Origin: Marisa cornuarietis
Lineage: Eukaryota > Mollusca > Gastropoda > Architaenioglossa > Ampullariidae
Direction of reading: 5' to 3'
Assembly (NCBI GenBank): GCA_004794655.1
Contig: SMMW01000555.1
Coordinates: forward strand, 9,997,501 to 10,061,500
Length of the DNA: 64,000 nucleotides
Every line of letters begins with the position of its first letter. Within the stretch, counting starts at the first letter, position 1. Both the position numbers and the translations under genes were made by a program. The notes below the pieces were generated by a model. That model was not told the DNA's origin. It saw only the letters and a program-made list of their open reading frames with translations, and searched no databases. Positions 9,718-24,120 of the stretch are shown one piece after another.

Positions 9718-10263
9718 ATTTCTCTCTGACCAAAGGAGGATGTTTTTAAAAATACCGTCGTCTACATGAGCTGAATTCAAAGAGAAAAGATGCCATCCTT
9801 GGTAAGAGTATACATGTCAGAACACAATGTACTGTTGCTGAGTGCTCTCTTTGACACTCACATGGAGTTTGTACTCATTTAGGAAATCTTGAAGATAATG
9901 GCAACAAACGCCAGTGAATTAACTGGTCCAAAAATAACTTCTTGAGCACGAGAACCTGAACGATGTTTCTTCATTTGACTTGAAGACATGCACAGATTTG
10001 CTGAACTGAGCCACACTCACTGTTACAAATACTACTGGCGCGTGAGAGAACTCTTCAGTATAAGAGAGTAATTTTCTCCTGCTTTCCTAGTGGCAGGTGA
10101 GAATGCCGATGCTTGAAGAAATATTTTTAAAACTAAGCATTAATATGTACTCATATTTTGGGAAATGTTATTTTAAAATGAATTTAACCCGATCATAATG
10201 AATTTTGCAATCAAGGTGTCCTTTTATAGTTGTAACCAGGTCTACATTCCTCTCCTCTTTTTC

Positions 10264-10323
10264 TCATCCATCCATCCATCCATCCATCCATCCATCCATC
10301 CATCCATCCATCCATCCATCCAT
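10264..10323. repeat. (CATC)n microsatellite
   Basis: About 15 copies of the tetranucleotide. Confidence 0.95.
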
Positions 10324-10459
10324 CTCGTTTAGGACAAGAGAAAGAAAAGAAATGACTGAGAAAGACCCTTTTACGTTATAAAAGCAACCTCTTCTACACA
10401 TTACAGTGCATTAGTCTGTCATACGGATTCTTTGTAGCACAAACATTTCTGACAAAAAT

Positions 10460-10460
10460 C

Positions 10461-10491
<31 letters not shown>

Positions 10492-10540
10492 AGTCAATTT
10501 ACAAATAAAACTAATTTGAAATGCCTGAAAAAGATCTTTC

Positions 10541-10574
<34 letters not shown>
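10460..10574. repeat. (ATA)n and (TAT)n inverted pair
   Basis: An AAT-type array (10460-10491) and a TTA-type array (10540-10574) are reverse complements separated by about 50 bp, so the pair can form a roughly 30-bp AT stem. Confidence 0.9.
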
Positions 10575-10576
<2 letters not shown>

Positions 10577-10909
10577 AATATTTCCTGGTGCATTAAATGC
10601 TCTGTGCTCACAAGACAACAAACGAAACTACAGTTCAACTTACAACGATACCCCCTATTCAACACTAATACAACACTATACATGCTACACAGAAGCAAAC
10701 ACAGACACAGAGCTGGAACTGAGGAGTAACAGAAACACGCCTGGATGTCTTAATCCGCGCAGGTGCCTAGATTCCTGCGTTCACGAACGACCCAGGAAAG
10801 GTAATAATTGATAAAAGTCACTCACCTGGAGGTCGACCTGATTATCGTTTAATGACCACCGCCCTAACTGCGGGCTTCATCTGCACGAAAACTATTGACC
10901 CTCCATACT

Positions 10910-11160
10910 CCTCGGGGGGGCTAACCTCCCTCGAGTCATGACGTCATGAATATCGTCGAACAGGCCCTTTCCCCCCTACCCCTGATTGAGAAAAGATTAC
11001 GATTGATGAGATGAGATCAGGCGATCAGCAGAGCGAGGCCGCAGCTCTCACGACAACCGATCGTTTCGCTATAGCAGCAAAAGGAGAAAATGGAAACCAG
11101 CTGCCATCATTATCGCCGGTAACCGGAACACGATGACGTCACAGTCGAGACCATTTCTGA
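10910..11160. promoter_or_regulatory. Putative regulatory block with two CRE palindromes
   Basis: A GC-richer block within AT-rich DNA holds TCATGACGTCATGA (10936-10949, a perfect 14-bp palindrome) and a second TGACGTCA (11134-11141), with an E-box CAGCTG near 11099. The octamer is the full CREB/ATF site. No exon is recognisable nearby, so enhancer or promoter is a guess. Confidence 0.35.
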
Positions 11161-11553
11161 AAAAAAACAACAACAAACAAACAAAAAAGAAGCTCGCCTT
11201 TCTATTTCCCTCGTACGCCAAAGAATGAACACGTCAAAGTTCATTCAAAGTTCATGTATGTCAACCTGCTTCTCTTAAGAGTGTCTGGTGGCTCCTACGT
11301 GCAATTCGAATATTGTTTCCGAAATAGCCTTCTTAACTGGACACATATGTGAGAATATGTGGGATACTGGACAATTTTATTTTATATTAGGGTCGCGTAA
11401 AAAAAAACTGTACACAGTCTTTCCTAAAGTGTCTCTTGTGACGAGGTTCCTCAAAGCACAGCCTCTGCTTTTAACAATACATAAATCAGTTAATATCAGA
11501 TCTGATCTGTAATAATCTCAAAATATCTGTAATATGTAAAACACACACACACA

Positions 11554-11663
<110 letters not shown>

Positions 11664-14600
11664 CGTTTTCTAAAATTATTGTCGAATTATTCCTTTTAAT
11701 ACATATGTCCTTGCCTCCCCAACTAATAAGATTTGTGGTGTATTGATCAAACCGAAATTCGTGGCAGTGGATGTTTTCAGACATGCTGGACTAAAAGAGC
11801 TCAGCAGGCAATGAATAAAAAAAGAAATAAACGCTATACACTCAAAATAATTACCGAGTTGTTGCACGTTATCGTTTATTTACATCTTATGTAGCAACGA
11901 AATCAAAAGTGTTCAACCAGCGCAAAGGATTATATAGGCTTTATAGAATATTCTGACTGCTCAGTAGACGGGCAGTAAACACGCACCTTCAAATTCCCTT
12001 GAACATTCATCTTGCTTAATGTCAGATTTTCAGCCACAGTCTGGTCTTCAAATTTAGCAATATTATTTCAGTGTGTACTCACTGGGACTTCGTTGGTTAA
12101 ACTTCCGCTGTCTAGTTAACTTCTAACGTTTTTATTACACTTATACTTACTTAAACTTACTTACACTTACTCAAATCTGTTTGTAAAGCTTGTGGGTCTT
12201 ATTAGAACGATTGGCGGCCTGAAATGTGATCACGAACACAGAGCCTTCAGATGAAACAGGCTGTGCATACCTGTCCCGTAGTAACATGTTAACGTCCCGT
12301 ATAAAGGGAGGTAACAGCAGGCAGACCACAATCAGTTTCTACACAGCCTACACTTACCGTTATAGTTTGAATTTTTATTTTAATCCATGACTCATTTTAA
12401 TGTCGCAGTATATATTTACTTATCACAAGTTATTGTTTTATTATTTTAGAGATTGAACTCGGTAGAATAAGAGAAATTGTACCCATGCTATTCAAACTAT
12501 TTTCAGGAGCGACTTTCATTCGACTGGTACCCACTGCAAAAGTAAATTTTCTTGATATTTACGACATCCAAAACGCCTTTTACATCCATTATTATTTATG
12601 AAATATGCCTTAAGAACAATAGAAGACAAAGCTACACAACATTTTCGCCTTCAAACAGCTACATGCTCTATACAAAACATGCATTGTGCTCCGAAGGAGA
12701 GAAAAAAAAAGCGAGGTCGGGACACACAAAGGGGAGAAGTAATAGAGGAGGGAGAAAGCCTCCATCAAAAAGTCTCCCACTGGTTAAGAAAAACAAAAGC
12801 AAAAAGCTGTTAAAATTCTTGTTACAAATCTAAAGTAATTATACCTTTGAACACTTAACTTGTAGAAGGTTACGAATACATTTAGCGAATTTTAAAGGGA
12901 AGTAACTTTACAGTTCATGTCAAAGTTTGCAAACTAAGATTGCCTCCCTTGGATCAGTGAGCCAGCGACTGTTTTCGATGATGTGTGTCTATCCTCTCGA
13001 CTTGCATCTAAGACAGCATTGAGACATACACGATGTCCAATTATAATTCGATTTAAAATAGTTTTTAAAACTGACGAAAACCAATGAACGGGACAATGAA
13101 CTCAAATTCAAATTAGGAACATTTTAACGTACACATATCAGTTCAAGTGTACGGAAACCTTCGTAGACCACAAACAATAGAAAGGTAGCACGTAACACAG
13201 AGACGTCAACACCACAACAATCAATAACCGTCTATCTTCATCTCCATTACCTAAAAATAATGAAATAATTCAAATTCAATCCTCACTACATTTGTATACT
13301 TAATACGTAACTGTAGCCTATACATCGCTCTCAACTTGTTTTTTTTTATTTTGGTAATGTAATCCCTTGTTGGTAATGTAATGCCTTCCATTAATATGTG
13401 TAAGCAAAATAAAGACAGAGGGACAGAAAGAAACAATGGAAGTACAGAATGCAGTATGAAGCGACTAAAGTAGTGTCAGCTGAAAACAAATAAACAAACA
13501 AATAGTGTTTTCTGTCATGTGCCAGTTTGTGTTCAGAGAGAGGAGCGAGAGTGAATGGTGGGTGTATGGGGTAAGGGAGGTAAAACAGCACGTGGCATGA
13601 TGTTTCTTTGAAACTCAGCTCGTGAATAGAGAGCCACGCTCGCTACACCGGGTGTTACACCGGGTGCTACGTCGATGAAATATTTTTTTAGCTCTCAGCG
13701 GCCACCATCCTCAGTGTTTTCAAGCCACCACAGCCCACAAATACAACCTCGGGACCTTTGCGGCATATGCGTTGACATACTTCAATGCAAACACGGCCAA
13801 GAACGATCCAGGACCGACACGAACAAGACCGCGCCAGCGGGGGGTACCCTGAAGAGGTTTTGTTCTAGCTTCCCGGATTATTCATGGAACACAGAGGCAA
13901 GCGTGAGTAGTGTAGTGGCTTCAAAAGGTTTGGAAAGCAGGCTGCTCCAGGTGGAGGTAAATTTGTAAAAGAAGGATTATAAATCATTGTTGAATTGCCG
14001 AAATTTTAACCCTTACAAGTCTTTGCTGTCTACTAGGTGAGAATGAAGGCCGAGGACTGGTCTGGGGGCATGTGGGTTTTGTTTTTGTTTTCGTTTCCTT
14101 CTCAAACGCGACACCTTTGTTTGGCGAACTGCTCAGAGAAGACGAAGAGGGAAAGAGAGAAGAAACAGAGAGAGAGAGAGAGAAAGGTGAAGAGAGTGAA
14201 AGAACCGCATGCATAGTGACTGCATGGCTGTTCTTTCATGCCTGAGCGAGCAAATGCATTGCCTGTTTGTCATGCCCTATCTGTACCTTCTCCATTGTAT
14301 CGCAGAGTTTCCAAGTCTGACACTGATGAAGCCTGAAACATGACCAGCAGGACAGCCCAGCCTGGGCACGTGCCACGTGCAAACACGCTTCACCGCTCTT
14401 GCGCAGTTCCACTCCCGTGGTCACGTGCCGGTATCTCATCGGACAGCTTCGCGGAGCCGGCCGTCACGCGAGAAGTGACAGCAACGAGCGTCACTTGCAA
14501 CTAACGACTGACCCCCGCGCTTGATTAGATGTCAGTGTGTGGTGGCATCGCAACATTCTTCAACCCTCGCGCACAACCGTCGCCCGGAAATTATGTTTCA

Positions 14601-16773
14601 AGCTTTTGTGTCCCTCCCATGATCGATCGTGCATAACGATTGTCCAAACTATCCGCGGAAACAGTCGGACTTGCGTTGCTGAAAATTGCTTCAATCTACT
14701 TTACCAGAGTCCCTTCGACCCTCTCAACGACCAGGCCTCGGTATGATTTATGACAGGGCTGGTTGACAAACACACACGGGGAGCATTGTCTGAAACAAAG
14801 TACTTCAACAACAACAGTAACAACAACAATCCACCTGAACTCCTTTGATCTTCGTTTTTTCATATAACGGTATTTCTTATTATCAAAAGCAGCCATTAGC
14901 TTTTTTAAGTTTTAAAACTATAGCATACTTTTATTTTTATTTGTGCTTGCTAATGAGCAATTTATAAAGAAGTGCGGCAACTGATAAACTTATCAATAAT
15001 GCAATTATATAACTCACTTTTGAAGACGCGAGAGAATGAATACGACACAGAAGATTCATTTACACCTCCATATACTAGAATATTTTCCAGATTTTTTAGA
15101 TAAGCTTTGCAACTCTCTTATGCATTGAAATGCGGGCCAAGTTATGTACAGTCTGTCTGTCCGGAAGATAAAGGTGATCAGTCCTGTAGAAAGGTCGATG
15201 TCTTCAAGGGATTCAATGCTTACCTGAAAGCAAGGGGTTGGCTTTATTTTATTTTTCTTCGTGTATCCCAACAAGAATATTGATTGTGTCAGTAAATACA
15301 TATTTCTTTTATTGATATGTTTTAGCTGTGATTAGAGTCTGTGAGTCTCAGCCCTTTGCTGGACCCTCGTTAAACCAAGAGGGGGGTGGGCAGCATTCTC
15401 CTGGCTTTTCTTACTTTTCAGCTGCTTGCGTGTCGCTGCCCACTAACAGTCGCCGCCTGCTGATTATGTCCCGTACAATGACCCCCGGGGTCTCGGGCCC
15501 AGCGGAAATGAGCTCATACTGCAGGACATATTTCGTCATTTCCGGTTGCCAGAAACATTCTGCGCGGATCAAAAACAAGGCGTAATTCCGACTGTCGTTA
15601 AACAGAGAGGGTATTTAATCTGAGGAGTGCGTTGGAAAGGAAAAGGAGCAGGCGTATCAAATGACCTCGGTCCGGGTTGCCGAGCATTATGGGAGACAGC
15701 GTTTGGCGTCTGACCTGAAACACTGGAGGACGACTGCCATCAGGACGAAGTTTTTTTTTGTGGGTGGGGTGGGAGGCGATGAGTGAAAAAAGCACGCCTG
15801 GAATCGGGAGAAAAAATATGCGCAACACGGTGCCAGTCCACTCGTCTATCGCAACATCACCTTTCCTCGCCCTCAGGTGCTCGGTTATCGACAAGCCCAT
15901 CACAGTTGTGACGTGTACGGCAGAACGGTATCGCGCGTGCGCGCACACACACACACCGCTGGCATTTGTCCGATCAAGGTCTTTGCACTAGTGCGCTGCA
16001 CCATGGAAGGTGGGACGGAGGACCGAATCCCCCCCCCCCCTTTCATTCAGCCCCTTCATCTGCTGTTTTTCATGCACGAGACAAGATCGCCCAAGTGTGA
16101 CGAAAAGCCACAGTTTCCTCCTGAGTCTCCTCTATTCCCTTCATCCCTTCCTCGTCCGTCCCCTTGGCAGCTTTGTGCCTTCGGGCTAGCCTCGACGGTG
16201 TAAGAGTAAATAGCAAGGTGCGCATTCACGCGCTCTCTCTTTCTCTCTCACACACACACATACACGGGCACGCGCGCCCGATTGCACACAATGCGTTCTC
16301 CGTAGGGAAGTTCACACATCTCTGCGACAGCACGCAGCATGATGCCGCACAAATCATCAAACCTACTCGCTACAGTAGCTCACAATACGCTGTGTTCTCG
16401 GTCAGGACGAACAGAAAATGTCTTTCTAGACGTATAGTCCCCAACCCTTTCCTCCAGCATCATCAGTGATGCTGATCAGTCATGCCTGTGATGCATAGTG
16501 ATTCTCCTGTGTCATATGATGGACTGTGGAGTAAGAAGGTCGCTGATTCGACGACTACGCAGGCCTGGCTCTGGAAAATTCTCTTTTCCTAACCAGGACT
16601 TCCCATGTGAATCGGGTAAAAAAAGCCGGCGGGAGGAAAGAGTTGGGCTCTGTTGTAGACACAGTAAGCCATTCACGTTCCCTGTCCCTGCGGCCACAAC
16701 ATTATAGCATAGACACTGCCTTTCATTTTACCTGACTTGCGGATGGCGATTAAATCGGTTAAACTTTATATAT

Positions 16774-16774
<1 letters not shown>

Positions 16775-16845
<71 letters not shown>
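16775..16845. repeat. (CA)n microsatellite
   Basis: About 35 uninterrupted CA units. It is the source of a false minus-strand Cys/Val reading frame. Confidence 0.97.
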
Positions 16846-16847
<2 letters not shown>

Positions 16848-17759
16848 CCTTACGTTTACTCCTCCTAGCTTTCTCGACATCGTTTTGATGTTCCCCCATG
16901 GTCCCCGTTGAGTTTAACACTCGACAACGAAGACGATAAATGCTTCTCGGCACCACGCGAACTTGAATCCCAAGAACTTCCGGCGTCCCTTGCCGCCCAC
17001 GACCTTGACCCTGTTCACAAGGCGAGACACACAGGGTGACAGGAAGCTGCTTCTGCTTCACTGACCCTCGCCGTCTTGATCGGCCAGCAGGACAGCACCT
17101 AGCGGCGGCGAGATGGACGGCAAAATGAGTGAACTCCCTCGACGAGACGACCTCCCCTTTGCGGGCTTCTTTCGACTTCATTTGTCTGGACTTTTAGCTT
17201 GTCACTCCCCCCACCCCCACCCCCCGTCTCGTCGCCTTTGACAGCCAAACCACACCGCCTTTACTGACAACGGGTCACGCTCCGCTGATCCTTGTTTATC
17301 GGAGCGGTTCTCCGAGGCTCTTCCGCCTGAGCGCCAGTCAAAAGACAGTCCGGGTGCAAGATGGTTCCCTAGCTCCAGTAAGGTGCCAGTGTGATCAGTG
17401 AGCCTGCGGACCTTAAAGACTTGTTCGCTGGAGTGAATGGCATCTTGACGTCCAAGACAAGACAGGAGCCTGCTCTCTCTCTCTCTCTCCCCTTTCTCCG
17501 CACACGAGGGTAGTGTCTGGACACTCAGAGAGCGACTAAGGTCACGAGGAATCATCACGAGGTTGATGCAGTCTTTGTAAAAACTGCTGTCATAACTGAG
17601 GTCAACGTTAACTGATTTCCTTTCTGCTGAAGACCGCAAGAATTTGTGAATATTATAAGGGACAGTCTTCGACGAAGTATCGCGCCAGGTCACATGGCGA
17701 GACCAGACCCAGCATGCGCCGCTTTGGTGTCCTACGATGTGGCAACCATTTTTGCATCA

Positions 17760-17795
17760 CATGTTTGTTTGTTTGTTTGTTTGTTTGTTTGTTTT
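17760..17795. repeat. (TTTG)n microsatellite
   Basis: About eight copies of GTTT ending in TTTTGCAG, which by chance resembles a splice acceptor. Confidence 0.9.
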
Positions 17796-18059
17796 GCAGA
17801 TCACGCGAGGCTCAGTCCCGTGTCGACGCCACACCTATAACATGGTTGATGCCTGCAAGGTTTGCAGGTGTCACTGACACTGCACCTGTTACTGTTATCT
17901 GTCTGAAAAAAACTTGACAGGCGTGTCTTTTAGTCCTTGATGGCACAGCATCTGTACTTTTTATTATCAACCACCCCACTAAGGGAGAACGGTGGGCATG
18001 GGACGACGTGAGGGCAGTTATGTGAAAATGCTTTTCAGGCGATGAGATTGTCGGTATTT

Positions 18060-18130
18060 ATAATCATTTCACTTGAGCAGAGACCTAGCCCCTCACGTTA
18101 ACCAGTTCGATACCCGGGCCACGCCGCGTA
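18060..18130 (+). mobile_element. Possible SINE remnant (B-box-like segment)
   Basis: CAGTTCGATACCCGGG near 18103-18118 matches the pol III B box GTTCGANNCC, but no convincing A box precedes it, so only the 3' half of a tRNA-derived head may survive. Confidence 0.3.
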
Positions 18131-19504
18131 CTTCTACCATGCGAAAGTTTTTTTTTGTTTTTTTTTTGAGTAAAAGCAGAAAGATACGGGAGAGAAAAGG
18201 TTTTTTAAAATAAAAAAACAAACAAAAAGCTATGTCAGAGATAAGTGCTGTATTCAACACCTTACACTCCAGTGACCCAGCCCAGACTACCTTTATCTTT
18301 TTTGCGTGTTAAATTTTACCAGGGCAGTTGGATGATAAGGGAAAGAGACAACTCGAATAATTTTTATTGAGTAGGTTTGGAGCCCATTTTATGTCAAAGA
18401 TAAAATTACATCTTTTAAAATATATGATGAGAAGAAGGAAGAAAGACATTAGTAATTAATTAATATAATAACGCTTGAAATTGCGTCTCGAGGGTGTTAA
18501 ATACACTGGCTGTTGCCATACACTTCTTTAGTCCTCATACAACTCCAGATCACCACCCGTTAAAGGACTAGTGAGGTACATCATTTTCTAATGATTGGAT
18601 AAAACTCTATGCACGATACTATTTCCACAAATCTATGTAAATACACCCCTTCTGTTCTCGAGATACACGCCTACCAACGTCATCTACAACGGACAAAAAT
18701 CGTTACGCTTGTTTGCAGACACGAGATAGGCCTAATGAACATATTGCCCCAGTCCTCCTACTGAACGAGGCTTTTACAGCGTAAATGTATCCATATACAA
18801 TCCTGACGTCAGCGTTGTTAAATCCTTTCTGTGTATGGTGATGTTTGTAGGGGTGTATGTCGAGAGCGGAAGGGGAGTATTCAACCAGATTTGGGAACTA
18901 GCATCTTACACTGAGAGTTATCTGATCGTTAAAAACAAATTATACCCAACTAGTCTTTTAAAGCAATAGCATTTAATAAAGAAGTAGCGATCCCAATCCC
19001 ACTGCTTTATTTTTTTTTAAATCTTTCTATTTACGTTTAAAGTTTAATGGGAGTGTTCGCAAGCATGCGGTCCTGCATATTTTCATGTCTCTCATGTAAC
19101 CTGGTAGAAATGTACCCGAGTGTGTCTGGGTGGATGGCTCGTCCTTGCATGGCTGTCCCCTGCCGATCGCCAGGCGACAGACGATCACACTGACAGCACG
19201 TGTTGGCCGCCCAGCACCGACACCAGGCGTCAAAGTCTGGCGACAGCAGACGGCGGGAGCTCTGGCCAACAGACGGTTAACTCCTACGATATCGAGGCAC
19301 GTGCGGCGAGGCCACTCGCGCCGACACGCAAGCTAGATTGGCACCTGGCAGGATAGGTTGCGTGCAGCCTTGCTTTTTATGACAGCTTCCGGTCAGACGG
19401 ACGATAGATTTTTATTGGCGTATTGTTGTGTAAATGAGGTGAGCGCTTCTACGCACGAGCTCACTTTGACCGGACGGACGGACGAACTCACCCACCAACC
19501 CAAC

Positions 19505-19645
19505 CGCCCACCCACACACACACACACTCTCGCCCACATATATACACACTGTGTGCAACATACAGCCACATACACGCATACACACATGCACACACATAAA
19601 CACAGACACGCACACATATGAGTATACACACACACACACACACGA
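19505..19645. repeat. Imperfect CA-rich tract
   Basis: CA repeats interrupted by TATA, GCA and CGC variants over about 140 bp. It yields several overlapping false reading frames. Confidence 0.85.
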
Positions 19646-20128
19646 CGTTCACGCAATCACATAAAGGACGTTCATGTTTCTTCAGTAACGCTATCTATAT
19701 ATATATATATATATAAAACTTCCATAGATCATCTCAGCTTCAATAAATTCCTCTCCAAAGACAAAAAATAATCTCAGTATTCCTGTTGATCATTGACTTT
19801 TTTAAAAAATAGTTGTGAATCTTTGCAGTAGTGTTTGTGTGTGTGAGAGATCGAGTAAGGGGCGGCTGACACGGTGTCCACAACAATAGATAAAACGACA
19901 TATCATGAACATTGTATCCACAACACCAAACAGCATATAACAATGTGTCGACCACCATCAGCTTCTGTGGCTTGACTGTAGCGAACAGAGGATCCCGGGG
20001 ACCCATCAAGCAGGTGACTAGGCTGCAGACGAAGTCGTTCGTTTGTTGCACCCTGTAGGAGATACGGAGGAGTCACGAATGGAACGCTTCACGAGTTTGT
20101 TATTTCAATCAGCAAAGTAAGTGAAAAT

Positions 20129-20546
20129 ATGCGATACACTGATGAAAAAGAAAACGAAAAATTAAAGAAAAGACTAGATGAGACTAAAGAAGATCTTGAT
20201 AAACCTGAAGCGATGTCACGTCAAGAAAATGTTGAATAGTTTGGGGTTAAAGAAAACAGTGATGAGAGCTATGCCGTGTGTGTTAATAAAGTAACTTTCC
20301 TAACGAATATTTTAATGACAAGTCAAGGAAAACAAAGACATTGAACGTGCTCATCGTCTTGGAAAGCCAAACCTCAAACGATCCCCCGTTTATGGTCCAT
20401 GATAAACTCTACCATTACAATGATCCTTATGAATAACAAAGCAGTCAGCAGACGACAGGCGGTCAACATCACACAGATACGAGAGAAAGATAAGTTTGCA
20501 TTCTTCAAAAATGGAAACCACACAGAAGACAGATGCACAAAGTGTC
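20129..20546 (+). pseudogene. Decayed LINE ORF1 (L1/transposase-22-like) fragment
   Basis: The three forward frames together show the order of elements expected in an L1-type ORF1 nucleic-acid-binding protein. A charged coiled-coil segment (KLKKRLDETKEDLDK) is followed by an SRQENVE-FGVKENSDE box, then DIERAHRLGK from 20337, then MVHDKLYHYND from 20392, and a C-terminal segment KFAFFKNGNH. An in-frame TAG at 20237-20239 and at least three frame changes (before 20337, before 20392 and before 20429) show that it is dead. No endonuclease or reverse-transcriptase segment is recognisable downstream, and the copy runs into a (TATC)n array at 20549. The RAHRLGK box is the strongest evidence. Confidence 0.65.
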
Positions 20547-20548
20547 GG

Positions 20549-20656
<108 letters not shown>

Positions 20657-21406
20657 ACGAGAAAGACAGTGGTCTGCGCATGCTCAAACGTTCATTGTTC
20701 CAGAAAAATCCTGTATAATATTCCGCGGTATGTACGTTGTGACCTCGTGGTAATGGAGCCGTCACTTTTATTATCACTGAACAGTAAATCTCTGTCCAGT
20801 CTCCTCTTTCGCCGTTTATGATTTTACACCTTTAGAGACCAGCCATCTCACCTTTCAGACCCCGACTTCCCACCCCGCCAGGCATGCGCACGTAGGAGAC
20901 GCATGCACTCGCGCACACAGACTCATTCATACGCATGCACGCTGCATTAGCGCGTGTCCAGAACCTCCGTGCCTTTCCCTCTTACTTCGTCGTCTGGAAA
21001 ATTCTGATTTCCCACTGGGCTACAAAGCTTCGAGTTTTTGATCGATAAACAAAATATCGCACGGTGGTTAAAAATCCTCAATTTGTCCTGCCTCCCTGCC
21101 CCCGCCGGCCTTTCATCCGAGGGGTTAAATTAGCCGCGGTCATAACTGTTCTCATAACATTGAATATTTCCCCGTGACTCACCAATTACAGGCAACAGAT
21201 CTGGCCAATTACTCTTTATCTCTTCCGTTCCTCCATCAAGCTGTGTCTCACTGTGATCCAGTTTGATCTCCGTCACTTTTCGGTCCTTTTTTTATTTTTT
21301 GATTATTATTTTTCTGTCTTCAGGTTAAGATGTCTCTTTTTAATAAAAAGTTTATGTTCGTATGCAACTTTATACTTATGTATATATGTGTGTGTCTCTC
21401 TATGCG

Positions 21407-21448
<42 letters not shown>

Positions 21449-24120
21449 CCTGGATCATTGAACTGTTGGATGGATAAATGCCCTTTATGAAGCTTTTCAA
21501 AAATAACACGTTTATGAGTTCATTCGTTTACTACATGCCAAACACTCATTTTTCTTGTGGACTTTTGCTGTTATTGTCCTCTTCTTTTTCTTTTTTTTTT
21601 CATAGAGTGGTCCAGTGGGACAACGATCGAAGCACTTGTCACTTACACAGAAAGACTCGATTGTCCTAGTTTAAGATTTCTGTTCTTGTTCACAATCTGG
21701 CTTCTATGTAAACCACCAGCTCCACCCACCCTCCCTTTCTCTTTTTCTCTTCCTTCGCTCTCTTTCTCCCTCATATTTTATGTCTCCCTCTCGTCGACCT
21801 ATTATTAAAAGTTTTTCTACGGTCAAGAACCTCACTGTTCATTTACCTTCTCTCATCACACTTCGATCAGTCCGGCATCAGGTACAGATGGAAACCATTA
21901 GACCAAAGTGAATGTGTCCTGCCTAGTGGCTTCCACGTTATAACAAAGGACGATCTGTACCTGCACAATTCCTAACGACATTCACCCTAATGAGAGAAAA
22001 CTTCTACCGGAACAAGAGGTCAGTTCTGTACTTTGAGAGCCACCCGCATCTAGGGATGCATTGACTGCGTCTTTGCAGCTCCAGTACCCGTGGCTTCCGG
22101 TAAGAAACTTAAAATCGACCAAAATTATCCTGCGTGATGCACGATTCTATGAACTTTTCTTATCTATGTGCACTTTCTTTATTCTTTACTGGCTAGGGGC
22201 TTGAAGAGTAGGATTATTTTGCGGTAGTCCGTAAAGGAGAATTGAAATTTTAAGAATCAAAGTTAATACTATATATTCCGCCCACAAGATAATTAGTAGA
22301 AAGTTTTTACATAAATTATTTATTGCAGATTGTTGTGTAGTTCATGACAGTCATGAGCTGTTGTGATAAACACATTTTCACACGTGACGTGTGTTTGCTA
22401 AATTAATTCTATTTTCACAGATGAAGTAGGTATGCTGCCACACTGTAGGTTAATCCCTGAAGATGATCTGAGAAATTGACATATAACAATTGACATTACC
22501 CCTCCCCCCACACACGCACAAACACATTTACTAACACACGCGAGTCCTTTACCTGCCTCCTACTCTCAATAATATTTATAAAAGGTTTGAGTACACACGC
22601 ATCTTCTTTCTCTCTGACTCTCTCGGAGAACGTTGCAGGCAGTCGGCTCATACTAGCTATGGCATGAGACAGTAACAATTGGCATTACAGAAAGGAAGTT
22701 GGTTACAATGTTACAGACAAACTGGAGACCATAACTGCGCTGACTACTGCAAATGGCGACACCAGTGTCAGGGCCGGCCACTCTGCCGTTCCACGTGACA
22801 AAAAGCGGAAATTGCAGGAACAAACTTCACAGCCTGCCTCGCAGATGAAAGTCGTTGGCATGACCTGCATGTTTGTCGACGAAATGACAGAAATTACATC
22901 TTTTGTTGCCTTGGCTAGAATATTCCAATGACAGCAGCCTGGACCCCGGGGCGTTGTCCCCTCCTCGCCGCTAGGTGTCCATCTACCTCATCACAGTCAT
23001 TTTAATTGCTTCTAGCCAGTTGGCCATGGGCGAGCTCTGCAACCAGCTGGTGGACTGTGACCAATTTTATTTAACTCGAATGCTCTGTTTTCGTTTTATG
23101 GTCTTCGTCAGGTAGGTCCTGAGATCAGCTTTGCGTGGTTGGTGTATAGACATCATCACGGTTATAGTTTAGCAGTTCATTGACGACACTAACGCTTCTA
23201 CAACATTGATCTACATATACCTCATCTAAAACTAGTAAATTCTTGCTCCTGCAGCTGTGTGGTTGTAAAATGTTGTAGGCTTCTGTTATTCTATTAAGGG
23301 GTTTGTCTAAAACTGTCTTCTCTTTGCGGTATTGGCACTATAATATCTTCTTCTTGAGGTATATTTTCGTCCACAGGGATGCTGGCAAGATTTCTTATTT
23401 TAGCATCAAGTTCCATCTGATGCTCCACGAACACTGGCACCCCTGTTGCTTTATTTCACCATATTTTACTGTCGTTATTTTTATTGTTTAAGTTTCCTTT
23501 TTTATTTACTTTTATTCAAGCTCTTGCACATTTCTTCAATCTCTTTATGAGGAAGTCGCATGGATGAATTACTAATTGTGTACAGTGTCAATATCTCCAT
23601 TCCCTTAAAGCGTCGTATGAATAAAATGTCTAAATGTCTAATGTTGACTGGTTTTAAATCCGAGAAAAGCAGAGAAATGTGGGGCTAACATGAAAACCGC
23701 CCAACAGGAAGGGCGTAGGTTCAATGGAAGATCCCTCTGTACACTGTAATGAAGATCAAACTCTTCACCATCAAATCCCTGTCCTATGATCTGTCCTATG
23801 ATTTCGACATCTACTATAGTAGAAGGGTCTCTGCTCAGCAACACAGGTTTCCATGTACCTTCATGTGTCGTATGAGGACAAAAAGGCGCTCTGTGATAAA
23901 TGAGTCGTTAGGAGATTTAGTCGATGTGTGGTCATAGAACACGTCGTCGTCGTTGTTGTTGTTGGTGTGGTTGTTGTTCTTTTTCTTCAATCATCATCAT
24001 CATCATCATCATCATCTGTACTGTACAGAATTGTACATGTTATACTTTTATACTGACTTCTACCGATTTGCAGAGCCTCACCACAGACATTGTCAATGCT
24101 TTGCGCTCAGTCACTAAGCG
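20657..24120. other. Non-coding stretch
   Basis: No exon was recognised. A (GT)n lies at 21409-21447, an (ATC)n at 23988-24016 and C/T-rich DNA at 21.72-21.79 kb. The remainder looks like unique, moderately AT-rich sequence. Confidence 0.5.
21409..21447. repeat. (GT)n microsatellite
   Basis: About 19 uninterrupted GT units. Confidence 0.95.

Noticed and set aside
16759..17693. Two minus-strand ORFs of 140 and 163 codons
   Set aside because: The first is mostly the CA array read as Cys/Val. The second has no family resemblance and biased composition from CT runs.
19740..20051. Minus-strand ORF of 103 codons with an upstream CTCCTACAG acceptor-like site
   Set aside because: No recognisable family, and it reads into simple repeats. 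The evidence was too thin to call an exon.
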